Part shown: positions 47,040-58,557 of the stretch, one piece after another | Layout: the number at the start of each line of letters is the position of its first letter | Numbering within the stretch: the stretch's first letter is position 1 | DNA from: Rhipicephalus microplus | Lineage: Eukaryota; Arthropoda; Arachnida; Ixodida; Ixodidae | Assembly (NCBI RefSeq): GCF_043290135.1 | Contig: NW_027464603.1 | Coordinates: 5,743,501 to 5,807,500 of the forward strand | Length of the DNA stretch: 64,000 bases | Reading direction: 5' to 3' | Translations under genes and position numbers: made by a program | The notes under the pieces: generated by a model | The model's database searches: none | What the model saw: the letters and a program-made list of their open reading frames with translations, nothing else | What the model was told of the DNA's origin: nothing

Positions 47040-50000
47040 ACGACAACGGCCGCGGCCGCATACTAAGCGACATACGAGACAAGCAGCAAACTGTGTAACC
47101 TCCGCTCATTTGGTGCCAGGGCATACTGAGGATTCTAGCTGCATGTTTTTCAAAACGTCCATGTAGTTTTTGCTATATTTTGCTGTGTTAAGTATGAGTC
47201 AATATTTTTAATCATGAACTTGCCTGTCTTTTGGAACATTTTTATATCTGCTCCTTAGTTATAACCTTGCTCCATATTGTGGTGTACCAAAAGACAAGCC
47301 GATAATTTTATTTTTATGTTTTGAATGAAATATTTTTATTTTATTTTAGGTACATATGGACGTGCTGGAAGAAGTGATGGAGCTGGAGAATTTCATCTTA
47401 CTTTGTAACCAATGAAGCTGATGAGGAGTGACAGAAAAGAATACTACGCCGTGAGTGCCATCTGTTTGATAAGCACCATATTATATGGCAATTTAAAACT
47501 ACTATCACTTTTGTTTGTAGATCATTTATATTAATTAGCTGAACAAACATTGCCACACTGAAAATAAGTATGTAGACTGAATATGTTTGAGCTAAAGAAC
47601 TGAAATAGGATTAGAAATAAGCTTGAAATGTTGATTATTTGCCATCAATATTGAGTAAAAAGCCAATCATTCAGCTCAATAAAGCTTCACACACTTCATC
47701 TCTGCACTATTTAGGTTTTCTCACTGCTGTGTTTTTTCACTGCTGGATTGTTACATAGTTTCTGTCAGTCCTGGCAAAGCTTTCATAGCATGTTGCAGAC
47801 AGATTTTGTCAGCCAATTTTCTGCATTTTTTAGAGAAGCGTTCTCATTTAATTGTTTTGTTTGCTCAATAAGCTACTAGTATGAGTCTAAGCACTTCCTC
47901 TTCACAATGCAGGCCTTCATTTCCAACCGATCGCATCGCATCATGGCTTGTTCCACGGTCATCACAACCATCACCCTGCAATTTCTGTTTGCTGACTACG
48001 TCGACAGTGTACCCATCTTGGACGTACCCTGATCTGGCGAGCTTGTTCCCTCAAGTCGAACCACATTGGCAAAGTCTCGAGGAAAAACTGGCAACTGCAA
48101 AATGCTGCTCAGTTTGCATATGTGCACTACACTTGGCATGTGAACTGTCGTGGCGGTATGGCTGTTAGTTGCTTCTCTGAAGGTGATGCAGGTCAGTGTC
48201 TGTTTGGCATTCTACTCTAAAAGATTGCATTTCTCGTGCCTGCTGCTGTTCCTGTGCCCACAAGTATGAGTGTAAGTGTATCCGTAGTTGACAATTATTT
48301 TGTTGTATTTTTGTGAGAAATAGGATCCTCGGTCATAACAGTCGTTCTGAATACCTTCGAAAAATCAACTTTCTTCTTAACGACTTTCACAAACAAGTGA
48401 CAGTACTTTGTCACTTGTTGTTCCATAGATGCGCATAACCACTCGCTACAAATTATCAACTTGGAAGCTGCATTCACTACGAATACATAAAAGTTGAAAT
48501 GCTAAAATTTGTGGCGCACACAACAGAAGAAATGAATCAATGAAAAATAATAGACAGTTATGCAGAGCAGTGCATAACAATCTAAAGATAACTTGAGCTC
48601 ACCTCTAGATACAAATAATAAAATCTGGACTGAACGAACAAGAATAATTGTGTCAAGGCAATTTAATCATCCAAAGGACAAAAGGACAACAATTGGGTAA
48701 TGAACTGAACAGAAAATAGATTCATGCCTTGTGTATTTGTTTGAAGATCAATATTTGTCACTTGGTTGTGGCTGAGAGGTTACTGTTTCGCGTGAATTAC
48801 ACTGAGCAGTCGCTCCCCTGATCCCGTTTCGCTTTTTGTGACCGGGTGTCGGCTGCCTTAACTATCAAAGGCGTATTTTTTGTGTAATCAATCGGCCACA
48901 TTTATTGAGCCGCTTTTCACCGAATGCGTGTCAGGCAGTAATCATGAAGCTCAGTTGTTTTCAAACTGATGAGCTTCTTGTGATGTGCAATATACTTTGC
49001 TACACTTCTGTTTTGTAAAAAGAAATTCTTGTTTTGAACCTTTTAAGCTCCATCAAAACAAGCTGTACCTGAGTGGTATGTGTCAGATTTGAATGCTGCT
49101 ATATTGTCTCTGTTCATGAAATCATGACATAGACAGTCAACAGAAACGGACTCTAGCATTGTATACAAAGCTGCATCACTGTTGGAAAATAACCGACAGG
49201 GCAATGGCTGTCTAAGGCTAGCGTGTCCTCCTATGTATTTAACACACAGCAGTTTCGCCAGTGTCTTCTTCCTTGCCTATTCACTTTCCCACTGCTATTG
49301 CCAATACCATAGATAAAAGCTTTTTTTCATCAAACGTTTGCTAAAATTGTATAAACAAGTTGTGTTTTCATTTTGCGCCTGTATCTGCTTTTACGACCCA
49401 GCAGTTGACATAGTATTAAAGATTCTTGCAACGTGCCTTGTTCATATTTATTACTGAATGCTTAAAATGTGTTTTGTAACACCCCATTCATGTCTTGCTC
49501 TGTGACAACGACAAATTAATAAAGAACAAGCAATCATTGTAAATAAATGTGTTTTTTTTTAATATGGATTCAGGCACTTCGGTATGTTGTCTGCCTAAGC
49601 TGTGTGACTGCATGTCCTCATGGTAGTTGTAATTCTGCACATATAAATAATGCGCCCTCAACACATGCTCACTTATTGTAGTCATTGCTTACACGGAGCA
49701 AAACCCCAATTTTTAATGCTCCAAAAATGCACTAATTATATCACATGTGTTGGAAGCTTTGTAATTTGAAATGTTTGTTTCTGGTTTTACGGACATGCAC
49801 TTGTGTGTTTTTACATTTTTTATAGTTTGACTGTTCCAACACCACTTCTTTATGCATGTACGAATGTGTTGATGAAGAGTTGTTGGGAAAGAATTTTTGT
49901 GCATTGAGAATGATAATGCAATTTTTCACCCCATACCAAAGCTTTTTTTTTCCTAGACAGAGGCTTCAGGGCGGTTCCCGCAACACCCACAGTAGTATAT

Positions 50001-50043
50001 AAATTTCGCGCACGTCACATGAAAGTCAACACCACACACAGGA
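47040..50043. other. No feature recognised
   Basis: AT-rich. A 95-codon frame at 47881 and a short frame at 47351 (preceded by a ttttattttag acceptor-like site) have no recognisable domain and are not called as genes. Confidence 0.3.
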
Positions 50044-50140
50044 ATGTTGACATCACGTTGTTGGTATGCTGCCATCACGTTGTTGGTATGTTGACATCAC
50101 GTTGCTGGCATGTTGACATTACGTAACTGCTATGTTGCGA
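50044..50140 (+). repeat. Subterminal 22-bp tandem array, right end
   Basis: Four 22-bp units from 50044 (50044-50065, 50066-50087, 50088-50109, 50110-50131) and a partial fifth. Core atgttgacatcacgttgttggt with substitutions. Confidence 0.85.
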
Positions 50141-50283
50141 AGACATTGCCGTGATGTTAAAATGTGATCCTGGACGTCGCCATATCGTTCTGAATATTAC
50201 AAGCAACGTTATCGTGTGATCAAAAAGGAGGACGTGAAGCGCCTTCAGGCAACGTTGCTGACTGACATCTGGGCGCTTTCAAT

Positions 50284-50310
50284 CAACGTTGGGATAACAT
50301 TTTGCGTTAC
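50284..50310 (-). repeat. Right terminal inverted repeat of the giant insert
   Basis: Plus-strand caacgttgggataacatttt then gcgttac. The reverse complement begins gtaacgcaaaa like the left end. Confidence 0.7.
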
Positions 50311-51300
50311 TTTAGAGGTCGGCCGGGATTGTTAATCTTATAAATTTCAGGTAGTAAATAGAAGCACCCAGGAGACGAGTTGCCAGGTGGTAATATTTTG
50401 AGGATAGAATACGTTATCTTACCACTCCTACGTAATCATATTAATGAGGCTTTAATTGTACTTTCGTATTCCTCTGTTGACTCGTAAGAGAGTTCTCTAT
50501 AGAGATTCTTATCTGCCAGTTGGCAAAGCCCTTTTTTTGATATAGTCATTCCTGTCGAGTACAACCACAGCACCACCCTTAACAGCTGGGTTGATAATGA
50601 TGCTCTGGCTGTCACTTAAACTGCGCAAAGCCTCCCATACCTCCTTGGACAGCTTGTTGCGAATGAATGCGTGCTTTTCATATTCCCCGAATATATCACC
50701 TTGGACGGCTGAAATTTACATGTCTAGATATTTGTGTCGTTGTTCACCGGGAGTCTTAGATTTATCTGAAAGTTTATTTTGTTGCGTGCTGCTTTGATTA
50801 TAAAAACATTCTTTTAGATGCAAGGTTCTGGCAAAGTTGTGCAAATCTGGGTCAACTTTAAACACATCCATTTAGCCAGAGGCGGGGCAGAAGGTTAAAC
50901 CTTTTAATAGCAGCTTTGTTTGCGCAGGTGTCAAAGATGGGCTGGAAAGGTTAACCACACTGGTGACATTGGTGCTATTTTGGGGGGATTGACAAGAGGT
51001 TACAAATCAATTTGCATACGTTGTGGGAGGATTGCTGGTGAAGTATTTTAATGCTGGCCACGCACTGTCTCGCTTCAATTTCGCGTCTTTCTTGCCCTGA
51101 ATTGTCAAACTCTTTTTTTTTGTATTTGGTAAGCTCTTCTGTTTCTTACTGCGTCAAACTTAACTGTTAAGCCATGCCTGTTTTCCTTCTTCAAGTTCCA
51201 CCGTCTTACGTGTACTGTGTCGTATTACGACCTGGGTCAGCCTACTAGATGCAACTTTTAGGATTTTGCTCCGCTGCTGCTACTTATTTTTTTGAAGTTA
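50311..51300 (-). pseudogene. PLE D N-terminal half
   Basis: Minus-strand blocks: NVTSVVNLSSPSLTPAQTKL and LLLKGLTFCP (50890-50970), LHNFARTLHLKECF, EYEKHAFIRNKLSKEVWEAL, INPAVKGGAVVVLDRNDYIK (RT fingers) and the last block NNPGRPL at 50311. Stops occur between several blocks. The next residues of the protein are found at 27991, across the 22.3-kb insert. Confidence 0.78.
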
Positions 51301-51401
51301 TTTATTGCGGGTTGTAGCTCAACAGTGAGACCTCTTGGTGCGAATCCCGTTGAAATACACGTTTCCAGGTTTGAAGCATGCATTTCAAACCTCACGCGAT
51401 T

Positions 51402-52226
51402 TTAAACATTCTCTCTTAAGGCCGTGAAATTGCGAAACCAACATCTGCTGGAGCGGGTCGTACCTGATGGGTTGTTGGGTCCGTCCTTGCGTGGGTAAGA
51501 AGCACTCTCACCGGCAGCCTGTGCGTGGCCCCGAGTCGTGTTGTAGGCGCTATTGCTCCTTGATCTATGATGAGCACCACTCGATGCTCGTGGAGATGGT
51601 TGTTGACTCTGGCTCCCGTGCGCTTCGCTGATGCTGGGGAACTCAGTCCGGGAAGGAGAATGTTGCCTCGGCGGGCTAGGCAGACCTGATGATGCATGGT
51701 CCAAGCAGTTTGATGGCAACCTCACTATATTTCGAAGAAGCAGGGATTTCAGGTGTGGGCGATGAGGGCAACACGCTCAAAACTTGGATGTATACCATCA
51801 GCCGCCAGAACCCGGCCAGGTGGAAGTCATTCCAAAGCGCGATCGATGTACCAGAGAGTACACTCTAAGGCAAACTTACCCGAAAAGGGAGTAACAGAGC
51901 CCAATAGGCGCCCCATGAACGAGTGGACTATTGAGGAGCAACCACAGAGGGAAGCGTGCCGCGTGCAAACCACTTAGTGTCTAACCACGCCCAAAACGGA
52001 TGAGCCACCCGTGGAATGCAGGCTGTGCGAAAAGCGTTGCCAAGGTGACTATCCGTCCTCCTCATCTCCTGGCTCAGTCTTTCCCCGTCAGTGCTGCCAA
52101 CTACACAAAAGTTTGCCTAGATCTAGGTCTTTCAATGAACAAAACATGTATTCTCATCTGGGAGGAGCTGCGAAAATCGAGCTGCCTTATCGGACATCAG
52201 CTAGTTGCACAGTGTGTGGCTGGTAA
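51402..52226 (+). other. Unassigned GC-richer ORF with Cys pairs
   Basis: From 51753 one frame runs to 52226 with a single TAG (51975-51977). It contains PPVECRLCEKRCQGDY and ends SASCTVCGW just before a stop; the overlapping ctggtaagaa looks like a splice donor. The Cys pairs hint at a zinc-binding fold. The minus strand (51725-51402) also has a 107-codon Ser/Pro-rich frame. I do not recognise either. It could be a host exon or an unfamiliar element. Confidence 0.3.
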
Positions 52227-53258
52227 GAAAGGTGTTACTGAGTTATTTTACATAATATGCAGCATGCTATGCAACACATATGCATTCCACTCTAACATTT
52301 GTGCAGTGCGGATGTACGCAAACAGAGCAGAACTAACCTGACCAGCACAAGATACCAAGACTGTGCCATACACTTTTCTGGGGCAGTCTGTGATGCTGAA
52401 AAAAGCAGCAATTTCTTTAACCACAGGCACAGTGTATGACAATGGTTTTAGGTGTTGTTTTTGCATTTCCGTTGACACAATTTATGTGCAGTAATTTCAT
52501 ATACGTAGCATACATTGTTTTATGTGTGTGTACTTAGAAGCTGCTGCCAAAAAAATCTTGTATGATACTCAAATAGGCTGGAGAGTTTATTGTGGCAGTA
52601 CAAAAACTACTTCAGCATTTTTGTTTTTTTCCACATCTCGGATGGAATAAGCACATTAATTCTGCATGCAGTTCTACTAATTAGCAGTTCTTTTTTTGAT
52701 GAGCTTCCAAGCTCTTCTTAGATGTGAAGCCAACATTTTATTGCACTGCTGTGGTTTGGTGCTTATGCATTGTGACGTGAACAAATGGAGGATTGCAGTT
52801 ATACAATTAATTCATGAGGAGACAATGTGGTGCAAATATTTCTCGGCTTGTTCGTTGTCCCGCAATATATGCCACAACGTAAAGCTACATGCTTACAATT
52901 GGCCCCGTAAGCAGCCATAAGCTTTTTGGATGAATTTTTCCGAGCACAGTCGATGAATTAAACGATCCATCGATTGGCACGCTTTCTCTTGCAAGACTGC
53001 TTTTACACATACATAAAAGTGTGTTCACACTGGCAAATAAATGAACAAACAAACCATATGCGCTACACTTGAAGCATAAGCTTCAACGCACTTAAGACGC
53101 GGGCACTGCGAGACGAGTTTCTAGCTCACCGTGCTATTGCTATTCGGCTTGAATACAACACGAGCAATCGTACCGTAGCCTTTCAACGCTTTCGAAGACG
53201 TGTTGCACTATTGCGGGTCTTTTTTGTTTTGAGCTCATGCATGTCGTACATTTTAACT
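52227..53258. other. No feature recognised
   Basis: AT-rich, unassigned. Confidence 0.3.
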
Positions 53259-53529
53259 TGCATTTTACAGCTGCCTCACCGGGGTGGTCGAATGACTAAG
53301 GTACTCAGCTGCTGACCCGCAGGACGCGGGGTAAAATCTCGGCTGTGGCGGCTGCATTTCCGATGAAGGCGGAAATGTTGTAGGCCCGTGGGCTCAGATT
53401 TGGGTGCACGTTAAAGAACCCCAGGTTTTCGAAACTTCCGGAGCCCTCCACTACAGCGCTCTCATAATCATATGGTTGTTTCGGGACGTAAGACCACACA
53501 TATCAATCAATCAATGCATTTTACAGCTG
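53259..53529 (+). repeat. Full-length SINE with 15-bp target duplication
   Basis: The SINE body is 53274-53514. The flanking duplication tgcattttacagctg is perfect (53259-53273 and 53515-53529). The head has an A-box-like ggtcgaatgactaagg; the B box is decayed (gtaaaatctc). Then come the middle block and the tail ending tatcaatcaatcaa. Orientation is plus. Confidence 0.93.
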
Positions 53530-55399
53530 GCCCTAGGATGTATACACTTGTGCAAAGAGGCAGCTTTCTGCACAAGTCGTTATATTTATAATTAACGAAG
53601 TTACAGAGTATTTTCTGAACGCACACGAGCGAACCGCGTTTTCAGTGCGTGTAGCACGATCCGGATTGGCCGTAAACTTACCTTTTCACCAGGAAGCAAC
53701 AAAGACGGCAGTGCTTCGGATTTGAGGGGGTGCCTCTTCACATCGCCGCACAAGCACGGAATCACGTTCGTAGTCTTCCAGCTTAAAGTGGCGACCACAT
53801 ACGCGTAACTCCCGCCGTTCATCTGGTAAGTGCAGTCCGTTGCGCTACAGCCACTCGGTGCGCCTGCTGTTTTTTCCCAGGCACACGGTGTCCTTCCTTC
53901 ACTTGTCGCCAATCAACGGACTTGCAGCCCACAACGAGGCAAGGGTGACTCACGCTATCACCAGTGCATGAGTCACAACAACCGCGTGATGCCCACTCGT
54001 TGCGCAGCTCTCGTCAACACGGAGCGTGTGGGATCCAGCAGACAACTTTTGCCATGTGCTGGAAGTTCCGAAGCTTAGTAGTAAACTGCGATCGTCTTCT
54101 TTTTATTTGTAGAAAATTGTAAACAAAATAAATAAAAAGTGGTTTACAAATTACGAACAACGTTTCTTCCCTGTTTATTTGAACAAGAATACCTGTGCTG
54201 CGTGTTGCGCAATCAAGCAGATCAGCTGAAAACAATGACATCAGTAGCGCGATGACGCTTCGCTTGGTGTGTGGGCGGTTGAAACTGCGTTTGGCCGAGT
54301 CACAACGATCTGCGCCAATCTCGTGCAATTCGCAGCTTTACAGCTTTGTAATAAAAACACAATTTACGCAGAGAGCTCAAATTGGTCTCTAAATTACCCT
54401 TGGGACTTGGCTTACCGGCCCAATCTGTTGGTAAAAATCTCCAAAATCATTTCAGGGGCCCTTTAAGGGCTACAAAATAAGCGTCTTTTTCCTTTCTTCA
54501 CCGAGCCACTTTCACCGCCACCTCGCGTAGGGTGGCGATAAGGGGCCGAGAAACTTGTTTGGGAGAGGGGGTACTGCCCTTGGGTCGACGCTGTGCTTTG
54601 TTCCCCGCCGGTAACCGCGTTCACCACCACCCAGTCAGTATCTCCCGTAACGTCATGCTCGTTAGGCAAGGGCACCGTCAGCGGCTCGGGCAGGACCGGT
54701 TCTGATGTACTCTCCCCGGTGGTCTGGGCTGCTCTTTCATTTAAAGATTGTGAGAGATGGGGAGAAGGACTTCTCTTTTGTAAAGAAGGCCAAAAATACA
54801 GGCATAAACATGCGAACAAATGCTAACCTTTGCTGCTACAATGTCATTCGGTCCAGTTTTCATTCCAGTAAAAATATTTGCACCGAAGTTACGTACACTT
54901 GCCAAGGCACACTCAACATGAGGCAGTACTTCATTACACCACGAAAAATTCCCCTTACAGGTCGAGATTGGCGATTACTAAATACAGAAGAAAAGTAGCC
55001 ACTAAATGCTTTGACTGCGCTTCTGTCATGAATCACGGGGTGCATGTGTGTGTGGCCCTGCGCGATGGACTCAGTCTCGGACTCGAAAAGGGGACAAACA
55101 TTCATAACAACAAAACGGCGCACTAACTATAAACCAAAGTACCAAACCAGTACACTAAAAATGACCACAAACTAGATTAGTGACTAAACCGTCTAAATAT
55201 TTTCTTAAATCTGACTTGTCCTTATGGTGTCTTGACTCTCGCCTTATTTCTTATGATGGTTTGGGCCAGCCTACATGACGCCACTGACTTGGCTAGCTCG
55301 TTGCCAACTCCGGTCTGTCATGGATGGCGACGTCCCTTCCGCAGCTCGATGCGTTCGTCGGCGCCTGTGTTGACAGGAGGTCGTTGCTAACGCTCATAG
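53530..55399. other. No feature recognised
   Basis: Unassigned. Frames at 53601 minus, 53830, 54463 minus and 54593 have no known domain. Confidence 0.3.
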
Positions 55400-55656
55400 G
55401 TCCTTTTCGGGCCACGCCGCGGTGGTATATTGACTAAGGTACTTGGCTGCTGACCCGAAGGTCGCGAGATCGAATCCCGGCTACGTCGGCTGCAATTCCA
55501 ATGGAGGCGGCATTGTTGTCCCCCCGTGTTCTCATGTTTGGGTGCATGTTAAAGAACCCCAGGTGGTCTAATTTTCTTCTATGGCATCTCTCATAATCAT
55601 ATGGTCGTTTTGAGATGTTAAACCACACATATCAAATCAATATGTCCTTTTCAGGC
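55400..55656 (+). repeat. Full-length SINE with 13-bp target duplication
   Basis: Body 55413-55643. The duplication gtccttttc-g/a-ggc has one mismatch (55400-55412 and 55644-55656). The A-box-like tattgactaaggtact and the intact B-box gatcgaatcccgg make this the clearest tRNA-like head. Tail ends atatcaaatcaa. Confidence 0.92.
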
Positions 55657-56100
55657 TATTTGTACTGGTGACTGCTTCACCCGATGTGGCGTTCCGTTGT
55701 TGACGTGGCACCTCGGTGATTGCCTTGGGTGGCTCGCTTCTGAAAGTGGACTTGCGCAGGGAGCGCTTGTCTTCGCTGGGCCCGGCGGCTGCGTGTCCGA
55801 GGGGCCTTATTTCGATCACCGCAGATTTAACAAGTCGCCTCGGGATGCCAGCGTCTCAAGCGGCTGACCCGAACACCTGTCGTTCCTGTTGGCGTTGCGT
55901 ACCGACGATTTGACCTTGCGCCAACGAGTTCCCAGAGAGAATGCCAGCTCACGACATGCTCGTCATTCTCTTCCACTCGATGCTCACGCCTCGAGTTCTC
56001 CAACATTTCGACCATGCGCTTTCGAACACTGGTCATCTTCGTCATTTCTAAATCTAAATCTCGCGGTTGTCGCTCATGACAGTTGTCACCAGCAATTATG
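55657..56100. other. Unassigned, GC-richer
   Basis: A minus-strand frame (56165-55827) joins the end of a LINE fragment to unrelated sequence (LEMTKMTSVRKRMVEMLENS). I do not recognise the latter. Confidence 0.3.
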
Positions 56101-57650
56101 GTGCCTGAGCGTTTAGTAGGTGGAATAGAATGGCGGTACTGAAAATTATGCCGGATATACTTCAAAAAGTTTTTTGCGTCTTTTACTAAACGTTCCCCAA
56201 TCTTAGCGAAATGAGTTACCTAAATTGATTTGGTCAAACTCTCGATGTAAACCTTCAGCCTTTTTAGTTTTTAGAGGTTTTCTGTGGACCTGGGTAATTA
56301 ATAGTTTAGGTACACCCTGTTCACGCTGCGCAGCATGATTCGCAGTAGCTCATTAAACCAAGGCGTATCCTTATCACGTTCGGACAGAAGTATCCGCGTC
56401 GGAACGAAGTTATCTAGAAGATAGGAAAGTTTTTCTTTATGGCATTCCCTTGGCTGCTCAACACTCAAATTATCCTTTAATCTACCAAATGTAGGGAAGT
56501 ACAAAGTTTACGTCAGATTTTTTGAGCAGTGATCAGCTTTACAACACAAGATTACTTTTCTCGGTGGTTTCTTCACAATGGATGCATTTTAACACAAATA
56601 TCAGCCACGCCAATGTTGTGGTTGCTTAAACCAGGTAAAGCATGAACGTCAGATACAATGCTGGACCCATTGGACAGTAGCAAGTAGCGTCCATCAGATA
56701 AGAAAGAGGACTGAAAAGAACCAGTAATGATATTCCTTTGAATATACTATGACCAGTCACTTTGCGTTAGTTTAAAATCACCCCCAACCAAGACACGGTC
56801 GTGTCTACAGACACTCCAGAAAGTAGCACAGCTTGATGAACTGCTCATATGGGACGAAGAAAGTGCTTCACAGCGCAAACGACAGGAGGGGTTAGAAGAG
56901 ACGAGAACAGAGCGCTGAACTAACAAGCAAGGTTTACTGCAATCAAACTGCAATATATAGGAAAACAGAATCTGCGCATAACCACGCAACATCAGCAAAA
57001 TGGAACATGCATGTGCCAAACGGCCTATCTTATGAAGAGCCAGTCATATCAGTGGACCCTAGATTAGTTCAGCGCTCTGTTCTCGTCTTTTCTATTTTCT
57101 CCTGTTTTTTGCGCTTTTAAGCATTTTCTCCGTCTACCATGCTGCACCAACCGGCTTAATCAAGCACCTTGTTAATGTTCATATGAGACGTTCGAGGTAT
57201 ATGATAGTAAAAGCCAATTACCATTCTTTTAACATTTCGCAGCCGCATTCGACAAAAGACTGCCGCTCCACCAAGAAGTGTGCACTGCAAATGAACGCAA
57301 GGTATACTATTATTTACAAGAATAAAGACACCTCCATAATGAGAACTTTTATCGGGTTGAAAGCGGTGGTAGGTTTTCGGGAAGATTCTGGAATTTCGAA
57401 CAGAAAAACCTCACCATGACTCGGTGCCTAGCACAACCGTGGGTTAATGAGTACACAAAAACTTATCAGTTTTATTATTTATGCTTCAGCACTTTATTAT
57501 TGAAAGCTTCAGAGACAGTACTGTTGTGCGCCTATACAAAAGTGACTGCTGGACTACCTCTCCCGTCGAAACATAGAGGTGAAAACGCCTTCCCCGTAAA
57601 AAAGCAGATCACAATTCAAAACCGCTTTTCGCCTTCTTGCTTATTCACTT
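56100..57650 (-). pseudogene. LINE F endonuclease and linker, broken
   Basis: Minus-strand blocks: VVLGTESW and YGGVFILVNNSIPCV (57410-57230), then after a 320-bp insertion VLVGGDFKLTQSDW (about 56800-56750), SNHNIGVADICVK, and DTPWFNELLRIMLRSVNRVY (56504-56298). These are the AP-type endonuclease and the endonuclease-RT linker of a non-LTR element. Frameshifts and stops are common. RT itself is absent, so the copy is 3'-truncated or rearranged near 56100. Confidence 0.75.
56857..57176. mobile_element. Palindromic mini Penelope-like insertion
   Basis: 320 bp inserted in the LINE F endonuclease, flanked by an imperfect 14-bp duplication (gctcatatgggacg at 56843-56856, gttcatatgagacg at 57177-57190). 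Inverted arms of about 70 bp (56854-56923 and 57064-57134) include a core agaacagagcgctgaac. The same kind of end block, cagagcgctaac, occurs at the ends of the PLE at 59-63 kb. No coding sequence. Confidence 0.7.
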
Positions 57651-58080
57651 TCTCATAGTCCACAGCTTCTTTGTTTTTTCTCTGATGGAGTGTGAGAAAT
57701 CGTCACATATGTTGTACCTGGTGTCTTTGAGTTTGAAGGCCTTGGAAATCACAGATTGGCGGGATTTATAGGAAGTGAATTTTACGATGACTGGACGTGG
57801 TTTACGTGCCCTGTATGTCCCTATGGTATGCGCATGCTCAGTACTCAGGCCTGTAATACCAAGCCTATTTTTGCACCGTTTTACAACGAGTTCTTCTAAT
57901 TTGGCGGTAGTTTTTTTAGCGAATGAATTGTTGAAGCCACGAAAGACCAGATTATTTCTTTTTTGCCTGTTCTCGATGTCATCAATCTTTTCAATAAGAC
58001 CAGTCAATGCCACATGGTCATCTTGCTGCCGGTCAGCCATTTTCGCAAAGGTATCGCGTACAGCATCAATTTCGTAGGTC
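57645..58080 (-). pseudogene. LINE F ORF1 RNA-binding protein
   Basis: 131-codon minus-strand frame starting MADRQQDDHVALTGLIEKID: a coiled-coil end (IEKIDDIENRQKRNN), then an RRM-like part (LVFRGFNN, RKPRPVIVKFTSYKSRQS) and SREKTKKLW-like C-terminus (actual IREKTKKLWTMRK). This resembles ORF1 proteins of CR1/L2-type elements. Upstream frame reaches the 2A-like motif at 58216 but has a TGA between. Confidence 0.75.
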
Positions 58081-58139
58081 TTAGCTTCGAGTGAAAGAAT
58101 ACCTGCCTTAAAGTCAGACGTCTAGGATGAGTCTCTTAT

Positions 58140-58280
58140 ATCTTTCTTCAATATAATTTACCTGCAACATCATTTTGCTTTGCCCATCGAGGAGCATATA
58201 AAATTGCGCATCAGTTGGGCCTGGGTTAACATCAATATATTCGCCACACTGTAACAATAATAACAAGTGAAATGGTCAAC
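58140..58280 (-). pseudogene. 2A-like start of LINE F ORF1
   Basis: The minus strand reads LLLQCGEYIDVNPGPTDAQF, with NPGP codons at 58216-58227. The NPGP core with a preceding hydrophobic run is the 2A ribosome-skipping signature found at the start of some non-LTR ORFs. The acidic D/E-x-E positions are altered (YIDV), so activity is doubtful. The frame ends at a TGA near 58120. Confidence 0.6.
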
Positions 58281-58399
58281 TAGAAAAAATGACAAACTGA
58301 CGTTAACATTGTGGTAATACCGATCGTTACCGAGAAGATAACATAGAAAAATCACTTCGGTGGGAACCACCAAGGCAGATTGTAGTTTTTTGAACATAT

Positions 58400-58557
58400 T
58401 GTTACGGTGCATCATCGACAGGAGCAAGCGTGGCACTTTGCAAAGATGAAGAAGACGCCTGTGTGTTGGGCGCTTGCGCCAGAGGCAACTCAGACATCTT
58501 GTTCGGCTGTCGATTCTCGGTGGACGTTATCCTATAAGCCTAGACCTCGCCCCGTCA
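58400..58557 (+). repeat. Putative 5' LTR of gypsy E
   Basis: Begins tgttacggtgc and ends gtca about 80 bp before the gag ATG. A TGG (58562) follows. There is no second copy in the window, so the boundaries are inferred. Confidence 0.4.

Larger units (their letters stand above)
27992..50310. mobile_element. Giant TIR-flanked insertion, family unknown
   Basis: A 22,319-bp segment inserted within the RT of PLE D. The left end reads gtaacgcaaaacgttgg; the right end, reverse-complemented, reads gtaacgcaaaatgttatcc and then also reaches caacgtt. Subterminal tandem arrays lie at both ends. The longest ORF inside is 164 codons (minus, 38679-39173), within an inverted duplication. No DNA polymerase, integrase or full transposase is recognised. 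A THAP fragment occurs at 31.8-32.3 kb, and older elements are nested inside. Flanking bases (tccag and tttag) do not form a clear duplication. Family not identified. Confidence 0.7.
25735..51300 (-). mobile_element. Penelope-like element D, split by a 22.3-kb insert
   Basis: The minus-strand PLE begins near 51300 (N-terminal part), runs to 50311, resumes at 27991 and ends in a 3' tail near 25735. Protein blocks on the two sides are consecutive: NPGRPL stops at 50311 and VSNKGNATEGK resumes at 27970. The pieces carry many stops and frameshifts. The 3' end lies directly at a TG/TA tract. Confidence 0.8.

Noticed and set aside
47351..48168. Possible host exons with acceptor-like sites
   Set aside because: Very short frames, no domain, AT-rich surroundings. 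Acceptor-like sequences are expected by chance.
27992..50310. Maverick/Polinton or virus-like element
   Set aside because: Size and inverted ends would fit, but no protein-primed polymerase, integrase, ATPase or capsid-like ORF is visible.
51308..51350. tRNA-like segment (gtagctcaacagtgag ... gcgaatccc)
   Set aside because: A and B boxes are too close together and no stems pair.
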